Positions 12,301-22,994 are shown, counted from the first letter of the stretch. The stretch is DNA of 64,000 nucleotides from Nematostella vectensis (GCF_932526225.1 NC_064037.1:6740203-6804202); one strand, 5' to 3'. The notes: generated by a model from the sequence alone, not told the origin. Made by a program: numbers and translations.

Positions 12301-13207
12301 CACGCCCATCGACCACCTCACCTCACCACACAATAACAACTAACACGACACCAACAGACACCTTACCTACACAAAACAAAACGCACCCCTCACCACACAA
12401 TAACAACCGAACAACACCCATCAGGCACTTCACCTACACCATACACATCACACCCAACTGATACCTCACCTACATCACACCCATCGGACATTTCACCAAC
12501 ACATCACCCATCGGACACCCCACCCATCACACACCTCACGCCACACCCATCAGACACCTCACTTACACCATTCCCATCATACACCTCACCTACACCGCAC
12601 CTTATCCTATAACCACACTACGTTCCATTCGTATTCACACCACAAATTCCTCAACTACACCATACCTCACCTAAACCACACCTCACCTACACCAAACTCA
12701 CTCACACTACAGCCATGTCACACCGACATCTCACCCAAACTACACCCTAACAACGTTACACGCGCACCACACAAACCCACCACGTAGGCGTCGTCATAAC
12801 AGCTGCACATTACACTGGAACATGCACGCAAATTATTCATAAAAATAAAAATAAATATTCAAAAAATTGAATGTTTGTACAACTCTTTTTCCTTTTCTCG
12901 CTTAACTTTTTTTCCTTCGCGCAATCTTAATTTTGAAATTTTTCAAATTGTTTTTTTTTTCTTTCTTCAAGAAACATACAGACCTTTCTGGTTAGGTTAC
13001 ATTTTGTACTCAATGTATTTTTTGTTTGTCCTCTGGTGTAGTTTGTGCCGTCCGACTTCCAAGCGAGTGAAATCCGTTCCATTCCGTCTTGTGAGTGCTG
13101 TCCCCGTTGACTTGTTTCCGCACACCAAGCACTGCGAGCTCCTCATGCTCTTCCAGAGAGACAAGCAGACGTACGACGCGCAGAAGTTCTACAAGTTCTT
13201 CTACTAG
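330..13207 (+). CDS. TRMT2A: TRMT2A homologue, tRNA (uracil-54-C5)-methyltransferase (5' partial, 22 exons)
   Basis: SAM-dependent enzyme that makes m5U54 in the T-loop of tRNA. Exons read from GT-AG junctions: 330-439, 679-697, 796-852, 1401-1479, 1571-1646, 2208-2262, 2337-2408, 2570-2592, 2687-2735, 2838-2898, 3274-3309, 3681-3751, 3863-3924, 4027-4111, 4347-4502, 4838-4898, 5914-5991, 6669-6712, 7124-7199, 11790-11912, 12001-12097, 13042-13207. Phases agree throughout and give 551 residues. Order: end of an N-terminal RRM (CAFVTFR), a basic linker, a TRAM-like/central region (YRNKCEFTIAEG, TGHWQTLTVR), then the Rossmann methyltransferase with SAM motif LDICCGTGSIGLCLAK, motif DPPRAG, and catalytic-Cys motif YVSCAP; the family usually has SCNP. 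The C-terminus VDLFPHTKHCELLMLFQRD is diagnostic. The start codon and first RRM strands lie upstream of the window. The last codons and stop belong to a 24-bp tandem repeat. Assignment is firm; individual exon edges are by eye. Confidence 0.95.
4975..5100 (+). repeat. Poly-C-containing interspersed repeat, copy 1
   Basis: Contains ctgtagcagggagtgggg, then CACCTGC followed by a C-run, then GACCAGTAGGGGCATGGCTG. The same order of motifs is seen in reverse complement at 26920-27075. It sits in TRMT2A intron 16. Confidence 0.6.
5485..5738. mobile_element. Small foldback/MITE-like element in TRMT2A intron 16
   Basis: Arms at 5485-5515 and 5708-5738 are inverted copies of each other, 31 nt with one mismatch, containing CATTGTCACCAGTTTACTTC. 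The 192-bp interior has no coding content. The shape is that of a non-autonomous inverted-repeat element. No convincing target-site duplication is visible, so superfamily is not assigned. Confidence 0.6.
6205..6310. repeat. Possible end of a dispersed repeat (GCGTATAATGCGCACCC-type)
   Basis: In TRMT2A intron 17 the run ACCGGCGTATAATGCGCACC is followed by a slightly altered copy (GTATAATCCGCACCCC) and then by repeated AAAACCCGAGTAT. It looks like a transposon terminus, but I see no matching second end. Confidence 0.35.
8175..9146 (+). CDS. Rhodopsin-family (class A) GPCR, intronless, nested in TRMT2A intron 19
   Basis: A seven-transmembrane receptor of 323 residues from the first in-frame ATG at 8175. 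The open frame extends upstream to 8070 without an ATG. Class A landmarks: GN at 42-43 (TM1), D71 in SDLLL (TM2), C98 paired with C176, NRY at 122-124 instead of DRY (TM3), W150 (TM4), Y204 (TM5), CWTP at 252-255 (TM6), NPFIY at 290-294 (TM7), then a short basic tail. The tail NPMFREEFKRI and the general layout recall melatonin-like or amine-like receptors, but I would not assign a ligand. It lies on the same strand as TRMT2A and is intronless, as many cnidarian class A receptors are. A poly(A) signal AATAAA is at 9391-9396. Confidence 0.9.
   Translation: MNLSSVDARLSTLQRQLTSRSTARIALETLTFDVLHVIGLVGNSLVLWIVNKKRHQRKTINLFVGALAVSDLLLIVNLACFSSPSVVLGKWPFSGFFCQFHGLCIALLASASLLLMAVTAVNRYLQVVHANYYRRLFTRKRTKLFIYGTWALASISPIQYLASGELYFFNPGKLFCFQGPDLNPNTLFVYISGGTSMFVVLLCYQKIFQTIRNHQGRVTAMQQNTNPINGPNIQDIKITRTLFLTVVGFVCCWTPILIIDFIDLARGTFSFPRELYLFYSWLGALSSVINPFIYGVMNPMFREEFKRIYLRVRCIDSSQVEVF
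9185..9256 (+). pseudogene. Decayed duplicate of the GPCR TM7/C-terminal tail
   Basis: Bases 9191-9235 repeat the receptor segment 9042-9086 with few changes (shared GGCGTTATGAACCCT and TTCCGAGA). They still read like GVMNPLFREE before a stop. About 340 bp further, around 9550-9610, there is another weak echo of the sequence just after the receptor stop. This suggests one or more old local duplications of the receptor that have since decayed. Confidence 0.7.
9391..9396 (+). promoter_or_regulatory. Poly(A) signal for the nested GPCR
   Basis: Canonical AATAAA about 245 nt past the GPCR stop codon. It lies inside the TRMT2A intron, so the host transcript must ignore it. Confidence 0.45.
9611..10110. 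mobile_element. AT-rich foldback/MITE-like element with reiterated ATTAACG
   Basis: The stretch repeats ATTAACG-type motifs (near 9640, 9660, 9686, 9995, 10058) and ends with an inverted pair around ACGCGAATTT / AAATTCGCGT at 10058-10092. Its left edge TACCTTATT matches the terminus of the foldback element in PRPF19 intron 12. It is non-coding and probably a degraded related element. Confidence 0.4.
10458..10531. repeat. Inverted repeat at the 5' junction of the Penelope-like fragment
   Basis: Arms 10458-10483 and 10506-10531 are 26 nt each, 24 of 26 complementary, separated by 22 nt. The right arm is the first recognisable coding sequence of the element (FLDVTF). The left arm is therefore an inverted copy of the element's own truncated end. 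Confidence 0.8.
10506..11411 (+). mobile_element. 5'-truncated Penelope-like retroelement: RT thumb, zinc finger and GIY-YIG endonuclease
   Basis: The + frame reads the end of a reverse transcriptase (FLDVTFDLNRNTYQPF, ESNHPPTITKNIP), then IIWYNPPFSKN, then a Cys-rich finger (CNCRQKNACPLDGNC, 11008-11052), then a GIY-YIG-type nuclease (YVGLTENDFKTRYRNH, ELSKYVWSLKD, RCNLCLKEKL), ending at TAG 11409-11411. This order fits canonical Penelope-like elements with a C-terminal endonuclease. A single in-frame TAA at 11067-11069 separates the finger from the nuclease; no frameshift is present on either side. The palm domain with the catalytic aspartates is absent, so the copy cannot move itself. It lies in TRMT2A intron 19 in the sense direction. 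Confidence 0.85.
11676..11775. repeat. ATAGATATAGA microsatellite
   Basis: Degenerate run of TATAGA/TATC units, partly self-complementary, ending just before TRMT2A exon 20 at 11790. Confidence 0.8.
12104..12775 (+). repeat. Degenerate CACACCCATCAGACACCTCAC satellite filling TRMT2A intron 21
   Basis: Roughly 670 bp made of variable units of about 18-30 bp built from CACCACACC, CATCAGACACC and CACCTACAC. The + strand is almost free of G. Any open frame here is a by-product of the repeat. Confidence 0.85.
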
Positions 13208-13306
13208 GGGTTCTACAAGTTCTTCTACTAGGGGTTCTACAAGTTCTTCTACTAGGGGTTCTACAAGTTCTTCTACTAGGGGTTCTACAAGTTCTTCTAC
13301 TAGGCG
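13187..13306 (+). repeat. 24-bp tandem repeat, five copies, spanning the TRMT2A stop codon
   Basis: Copies at 13187-13210, 13211-13234, 13235-13258, 13259-13282 and 13283-13306. Each unit encodes FYKFFY, a stop and one more codon. The first copy is the real end of the TRMT2A coding sequence; the rest are 3'UTR. Copies 1-4 look identical and the fifth differs near its end. Confidence 0.95.
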
Positions 13307-13702
13307 TTTTCAATCTCTACAACAAAATGGTGTTCCGATCCAGGGCGTATAGATTGTATTCCCCCATTGTATTCCCCCAGTCCGCCCCTGATTTAAAGAT
13401 CTCCAATTCAAATATGTTATCCATAAGATGTATAATGTTTGGTATTCTGCAGAAAGAAAACCGCCAATTAGCTAGGCTTGCTTAAACCACAAGAGTACTC
13501 ATTGAATTAGTATTAATTATAAAGCCACCATTTTGAGATATGAGATACGTTTTCTTGTCTTTTTGTGTAATCGTTCATCCTGTGGACGACTTTTGTTATT
13601 TATGATTGTTTTGATTGTAGACTCTCATGACATTGTTTACATACACTGTTAGATATAGTGTATACTAAGTATGTTAAAACTCCATCGTTATTTAAAGAAT
13701 TT

Positions 13703-13708
13703 AATAAA
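13703..13708 (+). promoter_or_regulatory. Candidate poly(A) signal for TRMT2A
   Basis: AATAAA about 500 nt after the TRMT2A stop, the first canonical hexamer seen downstream. Confidence 0.45.
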
Positions 13709-13931
13709 AAGGAGTAAATCCCAGGAAACAACGAGTAAAATTAGTTTTTAGTTTCGGCTTCATTTTTGTCATATCGGAGTTTACATGCGATGCCTGAATC
13801 GCCCCTTTCTTTAAGATTGCTTTCAGTGTTAGCGTTCAGCCATAATAAGAAGAGAAGATTGTCTGTTCCGCCGGCGCCAAACCCGCGCACAACGTAGAGT
13901 TGTAGAAAATCGGAGCCCAGGCAAATCGCGC

Positions 13932-14145
13932 CAAACACAGTCTTCCTTTGCTCTTATTACGTGCTCCCAGAAAGGTCTGCATAAAGCAAGTGCCTAACAA
14001 ACTACGAACAACACAGACTTGCTTTACTCTTGCTTTGCGGACGTGCAAAAAAACAGTGCCTAAAAAAACTACGCACAACGCAGACTTGGCTTTGCTCTTG
14101 TTTTACGGACGTAAGCCAGTCAAGAAAAAAACAGAGCATGGAGAC
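13932..14145. repeat. Three diverged tandem units of about 66-77 bp
   Basis: Units begin near 13932, 14009 and 14075. Each starts with CAA(A)CRCAG, followed by CTTtGCTCTTg, then a purine-rich stretch ending in AAACTACG. They are too diverged to be a recent expansion. Confidence 0.6.
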
Positions 14146-14149
14146 TAAA

Positions 14150-17100
14150 CAAACAGAGTTTATTTTTGTTTTACTGAACTGCGCAAAAATAACCGACTAA
14201 TGAAAGCCATACAACTAATCGCGCTCAATAATATGGCGACCTTGCTCGTTTTACGACATGCGCAAAATAAGGGATTGTTCCCCCCATCAAACCGTTTAAT
14301 GAGGGAATAGAGCCAACAGACAGAGAAGATAAAGCTGCTTTCGGAAGATAAATAAATGGACGTGTTTATCAGTGACTGCGCGCTTCTCTCTTCACAATTG
14401 ATCTGTTCGAAAAAGACTTATATACACGGGGGAGCAGATGAGAGAGATGACTGCCAACCAGCCCAAATTTAAATGTACAGTACTAAACTACAATGAGAAT
14501 AACTCTACGTATATTGTAAATATAATGCCTTTAAAATATATTGTACTAAAATATAGTGATATATAGTTCTTTAATACCAAGAAAGATTTAACAAAAAAAA
14601 ATTTTAATTTCAAAGTTTACTAACTTAGCGTTGTTTATGGATTGGATCAAATGGTGGCACCCTACAGCCAACGACATTATTAAAACAGCTTTCACCGCTA
14701 ATTATCAATGAGAGATGTCCCAAGTCACGAACTGAGGCTCCTCCGAGTTCGAACCGTTTGAACGTTTGAGAGAATTCGAGCGATCGAAGCACCCGCTCTG
14801 TTACACGCATCGAGTGCATTTCTACTGATATCCACATCAAATTACTGTGAAATTGCCACTAATTAAAAGAAGTAAAAACTAAAAACATTGACAAAAACCT
14901 CTGTTGTTCTTTCTAATCTAATATTAACGGGATAAGGAAAAATAACAAAAACAAAATTGGAGGACGGAAATGAGCACACAGCTCTTAGTGATTGATCCTG
15001 GTTAGCACGCTAACATACTATTACTGCGCTTAACTTGTGTTTATGATTCTACGAGTTATTACTTAAAACTAACGGTAAGAAGATCACTGATAAGTGGTAT
15101 CATAATACCCATTTCAGATAGAATCTAAGGCCTGCTTTATCAAGAGTTTTTGAGTATAATATTAATCGGCGATCCAGTATCGGGGATTTGTCTATGGAAG
15201 ATAAGATCGCTTGTTGCAGTATTCTTTGAAACAAATTAAAAATATTTGAGACAACAAAAAACGGCGATATCTTGTATTATGTTATTGTACATTTGTTTTG
15301 TTTCTTAGGAATCGAGTTTTACGCTTTTTATAGTTTCCTATTTTCTGTTTTTTACTAAAGCTTGAAATTTTTAGACAACCGTAATGGCCAATTTTTAGAA
15401 GAATCTTACTCTTTGCGTCTATGGAATCATTTTAAATGCTAAGGGAAACCTTTATTATTGAAATTCAATTAAAACGTGTTTTTTAGCCTTGGTCATTATA
15501 TACTATTTTAGTGTTTTGAACGTTCCAAAAGCGAGCCCTGTTTTGTTTTTATTAAGCAATTATAAGTGTATTTGCCGCTATTTTGGCCTCTCAACTCCTT
15601 GGAATTGTAATTAAATCGAGAATAAGACTTTCACATCCGCTATTTGGGGCGTTCATCGCGCCTACTTTTATTTTAACGTTATACTATTACTTTTAATCAC
15701 ATAAGAAAGCAAATTATTCCTTGAGCCACTTTTGATCAAGCGCCCGTTCTGGTTAGTTGTTGTTTTTATTTTTTTTGGTACTTTATACTAATATTACCTT
15801 CAAGCTTCCAGTCAAAAATCAGCGAAACACCAGTAATGAATAACGTCTCCTTACAGTTGGTTTCTAAAGAGACTAGGTGCTAATCCCATGGGCAAAACAA
15901 ATTCAAATGAACGGATCACCAACCAAATTCATGTTCCACTAAACGGAATTCTATGCAGTTTCCTAGACGCGCTCTGTTGGACGAACATTTTCTCTGAATT
16001 GTACGAATGTTTCTACAACTTGTGTAAATTCCTGAACGTTTGAACTTTGAAGCTTTATTTGTACGGACCCCACAGCGTTGCATAAAACGCACTGTCAATA
16101 GAGAAGTTATTTATTTATCCTGCACATTTCCCATATCAAATGACCAATCCTAATTTCTAATTTCGCGAAAAGGTAGTTTTTGTCTAAACTGTGTTTGAAT
16201 TCAAACTAATTTTTGACGCAAGCTATTCATGAAGATAGGATTGATTGAAACAAAGAGCTGTGTGAACAGTTGGATGAAAAATAATCGCCCTCGTTTTGAC
16301 GAAGAAGTTGAGACAAACCCAATAACGAGCAGCTGATTCTAACTACAATATCATAATAAAATGGTTTATCACCTCCAAAATTCTCACCGTGCTACGAAAC
16401 GGAAAATCGATTAAATCTACCCTTTATTACTTTTAGAAAGAACAGCCAACAAACAAATAAACCTCTCGGGTTATTTTTCACAGAGAATGAACAGAATAAA
16501 TTGTGTACAACTACTGGCGGCCTTTTCCAGTATTTTTTTAGTAGTGTCAGTATTTGTACAGTAAGCTGGCTCTTCAGGTCGGTAAACTTGGGCCAAGATT
16601 TAATTCTAAGATTATGTGCGCGAATCAAGTAGAAAAGAATGGATAGAAACTATTTAATATCTTCCTTGCGGAAAATGCCTCCTCTGAAGAAATCGCAAAG
16701 TTGAGGCCATGTTTCCACAACTCCGGAAACTGCCACCTTTACTTAGCAAAACTCGTGTTAAATCACGTGTAATAAACCTATCATTTGGTTAGTGCATCAT
16801 CTTGATGAAATCAAAAGGGGATTTTGCATTCTCCGTCTTTTCCTATTTTTCTCTGTGCTTTTTTAAATCTTGTACTCAATTCATTTTCTCCACGTAGTAA
16901 AAATTGTTTTTACCAAGTAAAAAAGTGTTAGCAGCTGTAGCATAAAAATACACAAACCAAGTAATCGCAAAATGTGTATTTCTGTGTAGATAGCGGTTTT
17001 GAGAAAAAGGCGCAAGATTTGGTGTCGTTCTTTGGGAAAGCCGAAATGAACGCGTTCCGCATATTATATCACAACTCAATAATTTACTTGAGTAATTAAT

Positions 17101-19560
17101 TGCGCACTCTTTTATTGGTATTTGAGTGAATTTTACTTCGCAGATTAATAATAGTGCAGTTATCTTTTCAACTGAAATTGCTAAATGAATTAACTGCACA
17201 CAAATGAAATTAAGTCGACTTGGGCAAACTCCAAATGTTTGTGCGGGCTACGAAATTACATAGTTTATGTCTTGAACACAATAGACCAAGCTGACTGGTG
17301 CGTCAGTATACCGGAAAACACCACCGCTTTACTCTATATTACTTTACAACCTAAAGAATGAAATACCTCTAATTCGTTTAATCAATACTTCGCAGTTTAA
17401 AAAACGGTGTTCATTTATCCTTCAAGTAGTGAAAGCGACCAACATTGCCCCCTAGGCCAAAAATTATATACTCGATTAAAATAGTTTATCTTTTGAACTT
17501 TCTTTTAACAACTAGGTATAAAATGGGTTTAATTTGAAATATTGTGAATCGCTTTAAATGTGAGGGTCTGGGTGATTGGCTCTGATTGTTAAGTTGATGC
17601 GTGCTTAACTCTGGGATCAGTCCGTTTTGCGGGCCGCTCACACGAGAATAAACCGTAGGAGGTCCGGGGGCGTTTTAGCGTTGTTGTTTTGCAGGTGAGG
17701 GGCAAAGCCTGGCCCCTATCAACGCTCGAGACCAGCCCATAACATAACAAAGATCAATAAACGCCATTAATCGGTTTTCTTGAGCAATGAACTGGGAGAC
17801 CACTTGCAAGGGAAGGTCATAACCGAAAATCTGTCAGCCTTATGACGGCTCGACTTTAAAAAAAACATCAACAAACACCAGCGGGATCCATATGGCTTCC
17901 TTTTTTTTTTTTTCTAAAAAAATGTCCGTAATTTTCAAATAACAAAAAATGAATTTTGGAGTTGTTTGTATGAGGGTGTTTGTGCGTGTTAGTTTTCGGA
18001 TCTGTCGTCAACTTGATCAGTTTTGGATGACATTTTTTGTCCTTGTGGATATCCTGCTATGCCATTCTCTACACAACCAGTTGCAGCATTGTTGATGGCT
18101 CTTAACTTGTTCATTAGCTTGGGCAAGGACAATGAGGCGAACTAGATACCCCGTGGCGACTACCAACTGCCTTCGAGTTCAATAGCATGCGTACGATTCT
18201 TTACCTTCAGCTGTGCCGTAAAAAGGCAAGCCATCATCACTAATCTATCCAGTTCCCAGGAAAACCAATATTGTAAACCTACTTGAACCTTTTGCAATAG
18301 GTGTTTTAATATACTTTTTCATGGTGTTAATGGTGTAAAAACGATATTTATCCCAGTCAGTCAAGTAGTTAAAAACAACTCATGGGAACTTTTCATAACC
18401 TTTTTTTAAACGTTATTATAATAGCTGACAGTTGTCTAGTAGTTTTATTCTCAGTATTTAATGTTACTTGTGGGTAAAAAAAAGCTCGACCGTTTTACAT
18501 CCTGCGCGCAACCCAAGGCCAAACTTATGGCAATGGTAACATGTCTATCCCATGCAAAGAGGCAAGCTGAATATTTGAGAAAAAGCGATGAATTCTTAGC
18601 CGAGAGTGCGATCGAGTTACCGCTTAGAAGAAAAGACCTCTCCATCTAAACATGAATTACCATCGTTAACTAGCAAAGTCTGCTAAGTGATTGTAAGAGA
18701 AGCTTGGGTTTCGACTTGAGATTCGTTTTATACCCTTTTAAAGAGATTAGGAAACAGTTTGTGATGAGTTTTCTATTTTTTCTCTTGTTGAATGTCCTTT
18801 GATTTGTCATTCAGCATTAACTGCACGAGCCTGCGTTTTTGTGAAACACACGGCTTGATTCTCAACAATGCGCAACAAGCCATGGACACTGTCTGAAACA
18901 ACTGGTCGCAGCGCGCGCATTGTTTACACGGACCCCTCGCGTTCGTTCTTGAATGTGACAGCTTGTGAAGTTCACATAGTCACACGCGCTTGTTCTTCTA
19001 GTCAGTCTAAAGACCGTTTTTCCACACTTGGTATTTGAGGCTTTTCAAATAATGGGACGGGGGATTAATGACATTGTTACGGCTTATAGTTAGTGCTCTC
19101 TGTATAATCCGAGAACAATCCGTAATAGCTTGTGTTATTTATTTAAGTCCGTCAAATCGTCAAGTTGACAGAGCAGCCCAACTCGATCGTGTATTCATTT
19201 CGTGGAAAGGCCCCCCTTTTATTGGGTTCTTTGTTTTCTCTTGTTTGTAATCGCCAATTGAATTCCACCTTGGGTTATTTCCTTGATAATTATTTCTAAC
19301 TGTCAAACGTTGTCGCGGGAGATCTGCTAATTGAAATAGAATTACAGAAAAAAATCACTCTAGTGTTTTTTTCTATTCCAATGCGGGTCGCCTGTTGGGG
19401 GGAATGTTTAGTTGAATGGGCCTTTAGTCAGGCGTGAGATCCCTCAAACAAAGCAATCAGCCAGATAAACCATAACTCCCCCCTCAGTTGACATTAGCAA
19501 GGGATTAATTTAATAAGCCAAAACTGTAAACTCAAACACACATCCGAACAATATGTCAAT
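14150..19560. other. Intergenic DNA upstream of the homeobox gene, no gene recognised
   Basis: I read both strands and found only short, unsupported frames. Base composition is fairly even, with few simple repeats compared with the rest of the window. Given its position next to a developmental regulator, it may hold enhancers, but I can point to no specific site. Confidence 0.4.
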
Positions 19561-19570
19561 CACTTTAAAT

Positions 19571-19637
19571 GACTATATAGTCGGGGCCGCGAACAAAGGG
19601 CGGTACTTCCACGGCGCACTCGCACTCGAGGTATAAA
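19571..19637 (+). promoter_or_regulatory. Candidate core promoter of the homeobox gene
   Basis: TATAAA at 19632-19637 lies 67 nt before the ATG at 19704, leaving room for a short 5'UTR. Upstream, 19571-19582 is the perfect 12-bp palindrome GACTATATAGTC. Confidence 0.5.
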
Positions 19638-19703
19638 CGTCCACTTAACTTGAGATCCCTCCATTCGCACAACCTCAACTCGACTCATCACCATCGCGCA
19701 AGT

Positions 19704-22700
19704 ATGTTCTATCCTCAAGACTCAATGCTTGTTTACCAGCAACCGTCTTACATGTCGGGCATGCCATTAGCAAGAAGCCCTCAGCACCATAGCCGCTCCA
19801 CCTCCTTCCTCATCGACGACATCCTCCTAAGGCAGAGGCAGTCGCCTTATCTTCTTCCCCGTCAGCAATGTCCCCAGGAGCCGCATTCCGCAGGGCTCTC
19901 ACCACCAGTCAGTAGCCCTCTCGGATCGTTCGGAATGCAGTCGATTCTATCTCCACAACACAGTCGCGCCCACCGACCAGACGAGCAAATATACCAAGGT
20001 AAATTACGTTCTATCCCATATACCCTTATGATACTTAGTACTCGAAGTGTATTGTACCGATGTCGCACGGAGTTTTCACTCACTTTGCCAACCACTGTGC
20101 CCCTTTTACTAGTTTCTAGAGCGTTCAAAATTCCGCGCATTACTAAACTATTGTTAGTGGGGTGTTCTTTCGGCTTTTGCCATAAAAGCCACTTCTTTTC
20201 TACTGAAATACAAGTTATACTACAAAAAGGATTTAAGTCATCTCTTTATAGCGAAAGGTTGAACTTTCTTCGTGCTACCGTTCGGTTTTTTCTGTTTGCT
20301 TCTTCTTTTAAAAACCTATCTGCGAACTGCGAACTATTAGCTCTAAACTAGTTTTTCTTTTCAAGTCAATCTTCAACTGAGGTTTCGAATTCGATTTTGG
20401 TTGGTTAAAGTCATTTATGTGTTGTCTTTAACACGACTAAAATATAAAATTTCTTGCCCAATTTCGCCAATTTTGTTGATATTTCTTTCATACCTCATTG
20501 AATAACAAAGCCAAGCATTATGTCGGTTATCAAAAGCGCTAGGGCACGCGAGCTTATAACGAGTTAAAGATTTTACGATAGCGTTAGGAAATAACTTTGC
20601 TCATCTTACGAACACATTCGTCACTTCGATAATCGTTGCTCAATTTCCTCGTCTCCTACGAAACAGTGTCTAAATGAACCGAAATTGGCTTTCAATCAGT
20701 CATTCTTTTCGTTTGTTATCTGACCATGAAGAAAAAGTATTTCAGAGACTTATAGAAAAACGAATTCTGATGGCAACCAAATGCACACTTCCTTTTCCTT
20801 TTTGCTTTCTTTTTGCCGTTTTATATTAACTTCTTTATCTTTTCTTTGGAAGAACACGCAACTATAGATGAAGTTTCTCTTTTTCCCTAAAAACGATTGT
20901 CAAAGGTGCGCTTATCAGCCAACATCTTGGGTTTGATTGAATTACTTTAATTTGTTATTTCGGGGCGTTTAGAAATTTCCGGCCACCTAGTTACTATACA
21001 ACGATTATCGTAATAAACCCGATTTTGTTTTTCGTTTCGTAGACACCATATTGTGAACAATCTTACATCGACTTCCTTAAGAAATGTTGGATTTTCTTTC
21101 TAGAGAAAAGTGTACGAAAACTGGTGTATAAAAAAGGTTCTGCTTCAATGAAAAAAATAATATTCGCTTTGACGAGACTTTCAGTGAATGTAATAAAATT
21201 GATGCGGGATCGCTGACTATGATTCATCGCTGTTTGTTTTCTCCATTGCCATATTTTCGCAGTTTGCGTTACGTTTTTAGGACAATTCAAACTTAAGTAC
21301 TTCAGTAAAGTACTAAATGAAAGCACAAAGTGAAGACAAGCGTGATGTTTAGTGTAATTTAATCGCATTTAGCGAGGCCAGGGAGCTGCAGCTGTGTTTG
21401 TATGTGATGGGGAATAGTTTGTGCCTGTGTATGCCACTATAGGGCTTTTAGTACCAACATTTACTCTTTGGCTGTAAACTAAACCGTCACTGTACGGAAG
21501 TGTTTCGCGTAAATGGCCACCAGAAATGCGGCAAATAACCAATGAACTGCAAATTGTTTCCTCTCAGCTCGTAAATTACCACATTAGAATCAAAAGGGAA
21601 AGATCAACGAGTTTGCTTTGAAGAACGTACTTTACATTACACACTTTGTTGCCCCAAAGAAATTTCACTGAGGAAATATTATTCTCCTTTTGAATTTCGA
21701 AGTCTCAAAAAACAAAACACTAAGGTCTTTATAGCGGTCTTATGACTCATTTTATTTAAAAAAATTCTTAAGGTGTCATGAGTGCTTGAATAAAAAAGTA
21801 GTGGTGGTTCTATTTGTTTCCAGTTTCGTGCTGCGTTTCTTGACGTATTAGAAGTCTGCATTTCCGTGTTACCTTCACCTTCCATTCTCCCCGGCTAATA
21901 GCTTACGGAAGACTCGAGATTGACTCAGGAAGAGAGAAAATCCTGTCTGACTATTACACCCTTTGTTCACCATTTCTTTTCCACAAGAAACAACCGGGGA
22001 GATTTTAAAAACAAAAATTTTATCAAAACATTATCCATCGGAACTTTTGCTGCTTGAAAGCTGGTATAATTTTGATTATTTTTTTTTTCAATATTTAGCT
22101 TTTTTGAATGTTTTGTCAAAATCAAAAACAATAGTCGTGTAAAGGGCGAGTTGCCAGCGCCAACAGACTGTCTGGATTTTGAAGTTCTAAACTCTTAGCG
22201 ATTCAATTAGTTTTATGGAATCAATTGAATTGTGACAAGCGAAACAGTTTGGGATTCAGTCGCAAGCACTTGTCAATCAAGCAAACACTCCTTTCAGCAT
22301 TTTTGCTACCTGCGCACTGTGCATTAGCCAATCACAAAGCCAATCACACCACCACCTAAAAGGCGAACCAAGCATGACTTATAATCCCTCTCCTCAGACC
22401 CCAGCCCAGAGGTGCTGAACTCGTTACCAGTCTACTTCCGCCTCAAGCCGACAATTCGCACGCCGAGTGGCAGGAGATGTCGAAAATCAAGGACGGTATT
22501 TACCGATCTCCAGTTGCGCGTGCTAGAGAAAACGTTCAGCGAACAGAAATACCTGGATACTTCGAGTCGAGCAAAACTTGCACAGACGCTGGGGCTTAAT
22601 GAAACGCAGGTCAAAACTTGGTTCCAGAACCGCCGTATGAAGTGGAAGAAGGAATCTAACCGAAACAAAAGCGATGCCGAGGAGGCGACAAACTCTACGG

Positions 22701-22807
22701 AGGGGGAGAGGGAAGAAAGACGTGATTTAGACGGAGAGGAGGCGCATGCCGAAAGTTCGGAAACCGCTGTCTCTGAAGAGCGCAGTGAAACGCCAAAGAT
22801 AGATTAG
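19704..22807 (+). CDS. BARX/BSX-like homeobox transcription factor (ANTP class, NKL type), 2 exons
   Basis: Sequence-specific nuclear DNA-binding protein of 234 residues. Exon 1 is 19704-19998 (donor gtaaat), exon 2 is 22398-22807 (acceptor ctcctcag); the join completes an Asp codon. An Eh1/TN-type repressor motif, FLIDDIL, is at residues 35-41, as in many NKL proteins, and strongly recalls the BSX and BARX N-termini. The homeodomain is residues 126-185, starting [20 protein letters not shown] and carrying W48, F49, Q50, N51 in [13 protein letters not shown]. The QKYL, RTVFT and MKWKK features favour BARX. A downstream acidic tail is rich in Glu and Ser. The start is the first ATG; upstream the frame stays open without ATG. 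BARX versus BSX needs a tree. Confidence 0.9.
19999..22397 (+). other. Single intron of the homeobox gene
   Basis: 2.4 kb with no coding signal beyond read-through from exon 1 and no recognised transposon. AT-rich runs occur near 22010-22140. NKL-type genes often carry regulatory DNA here, but no site can be named. Confidence 0.6.
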
Positions 22808-22994
22808 GACTATTTTAGGTTTGTGTAAATAGATTATATCCACATATACAACCGTAGATGTCCATTCAGGATTGTGTTCAAAACGAAGTGCGCGGGGCGC
22901 TATGCCATATGCCTCGCGACAGCAATTCCCAGTCGTAAGCGACTCAGAAGACAATGATTGGCAACCATATATAAGGGAAGCCATTCACCTGTAC

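Noticed and set aside
11975-12343. + frame and opposing - frame over the CACC satellite
   Set aside because: Open only because the repeat has few stop-forming triplets; the TRMT2A exon 12001-12097 uses another frame.
13095-13352. + frame with repeated SSTRGST
   Set aside because: Alternative-frame reading of the 24-bp array over the TRMT2A end; the true exon frame is the one ending at 13207.
19999-20351. Extension of homeobox exon 1 past 19998
   Set aside because: Open frame continues by chance; the donor at 19999 joins in phase to the homeodomain exon and the extension has no similarity to anything.
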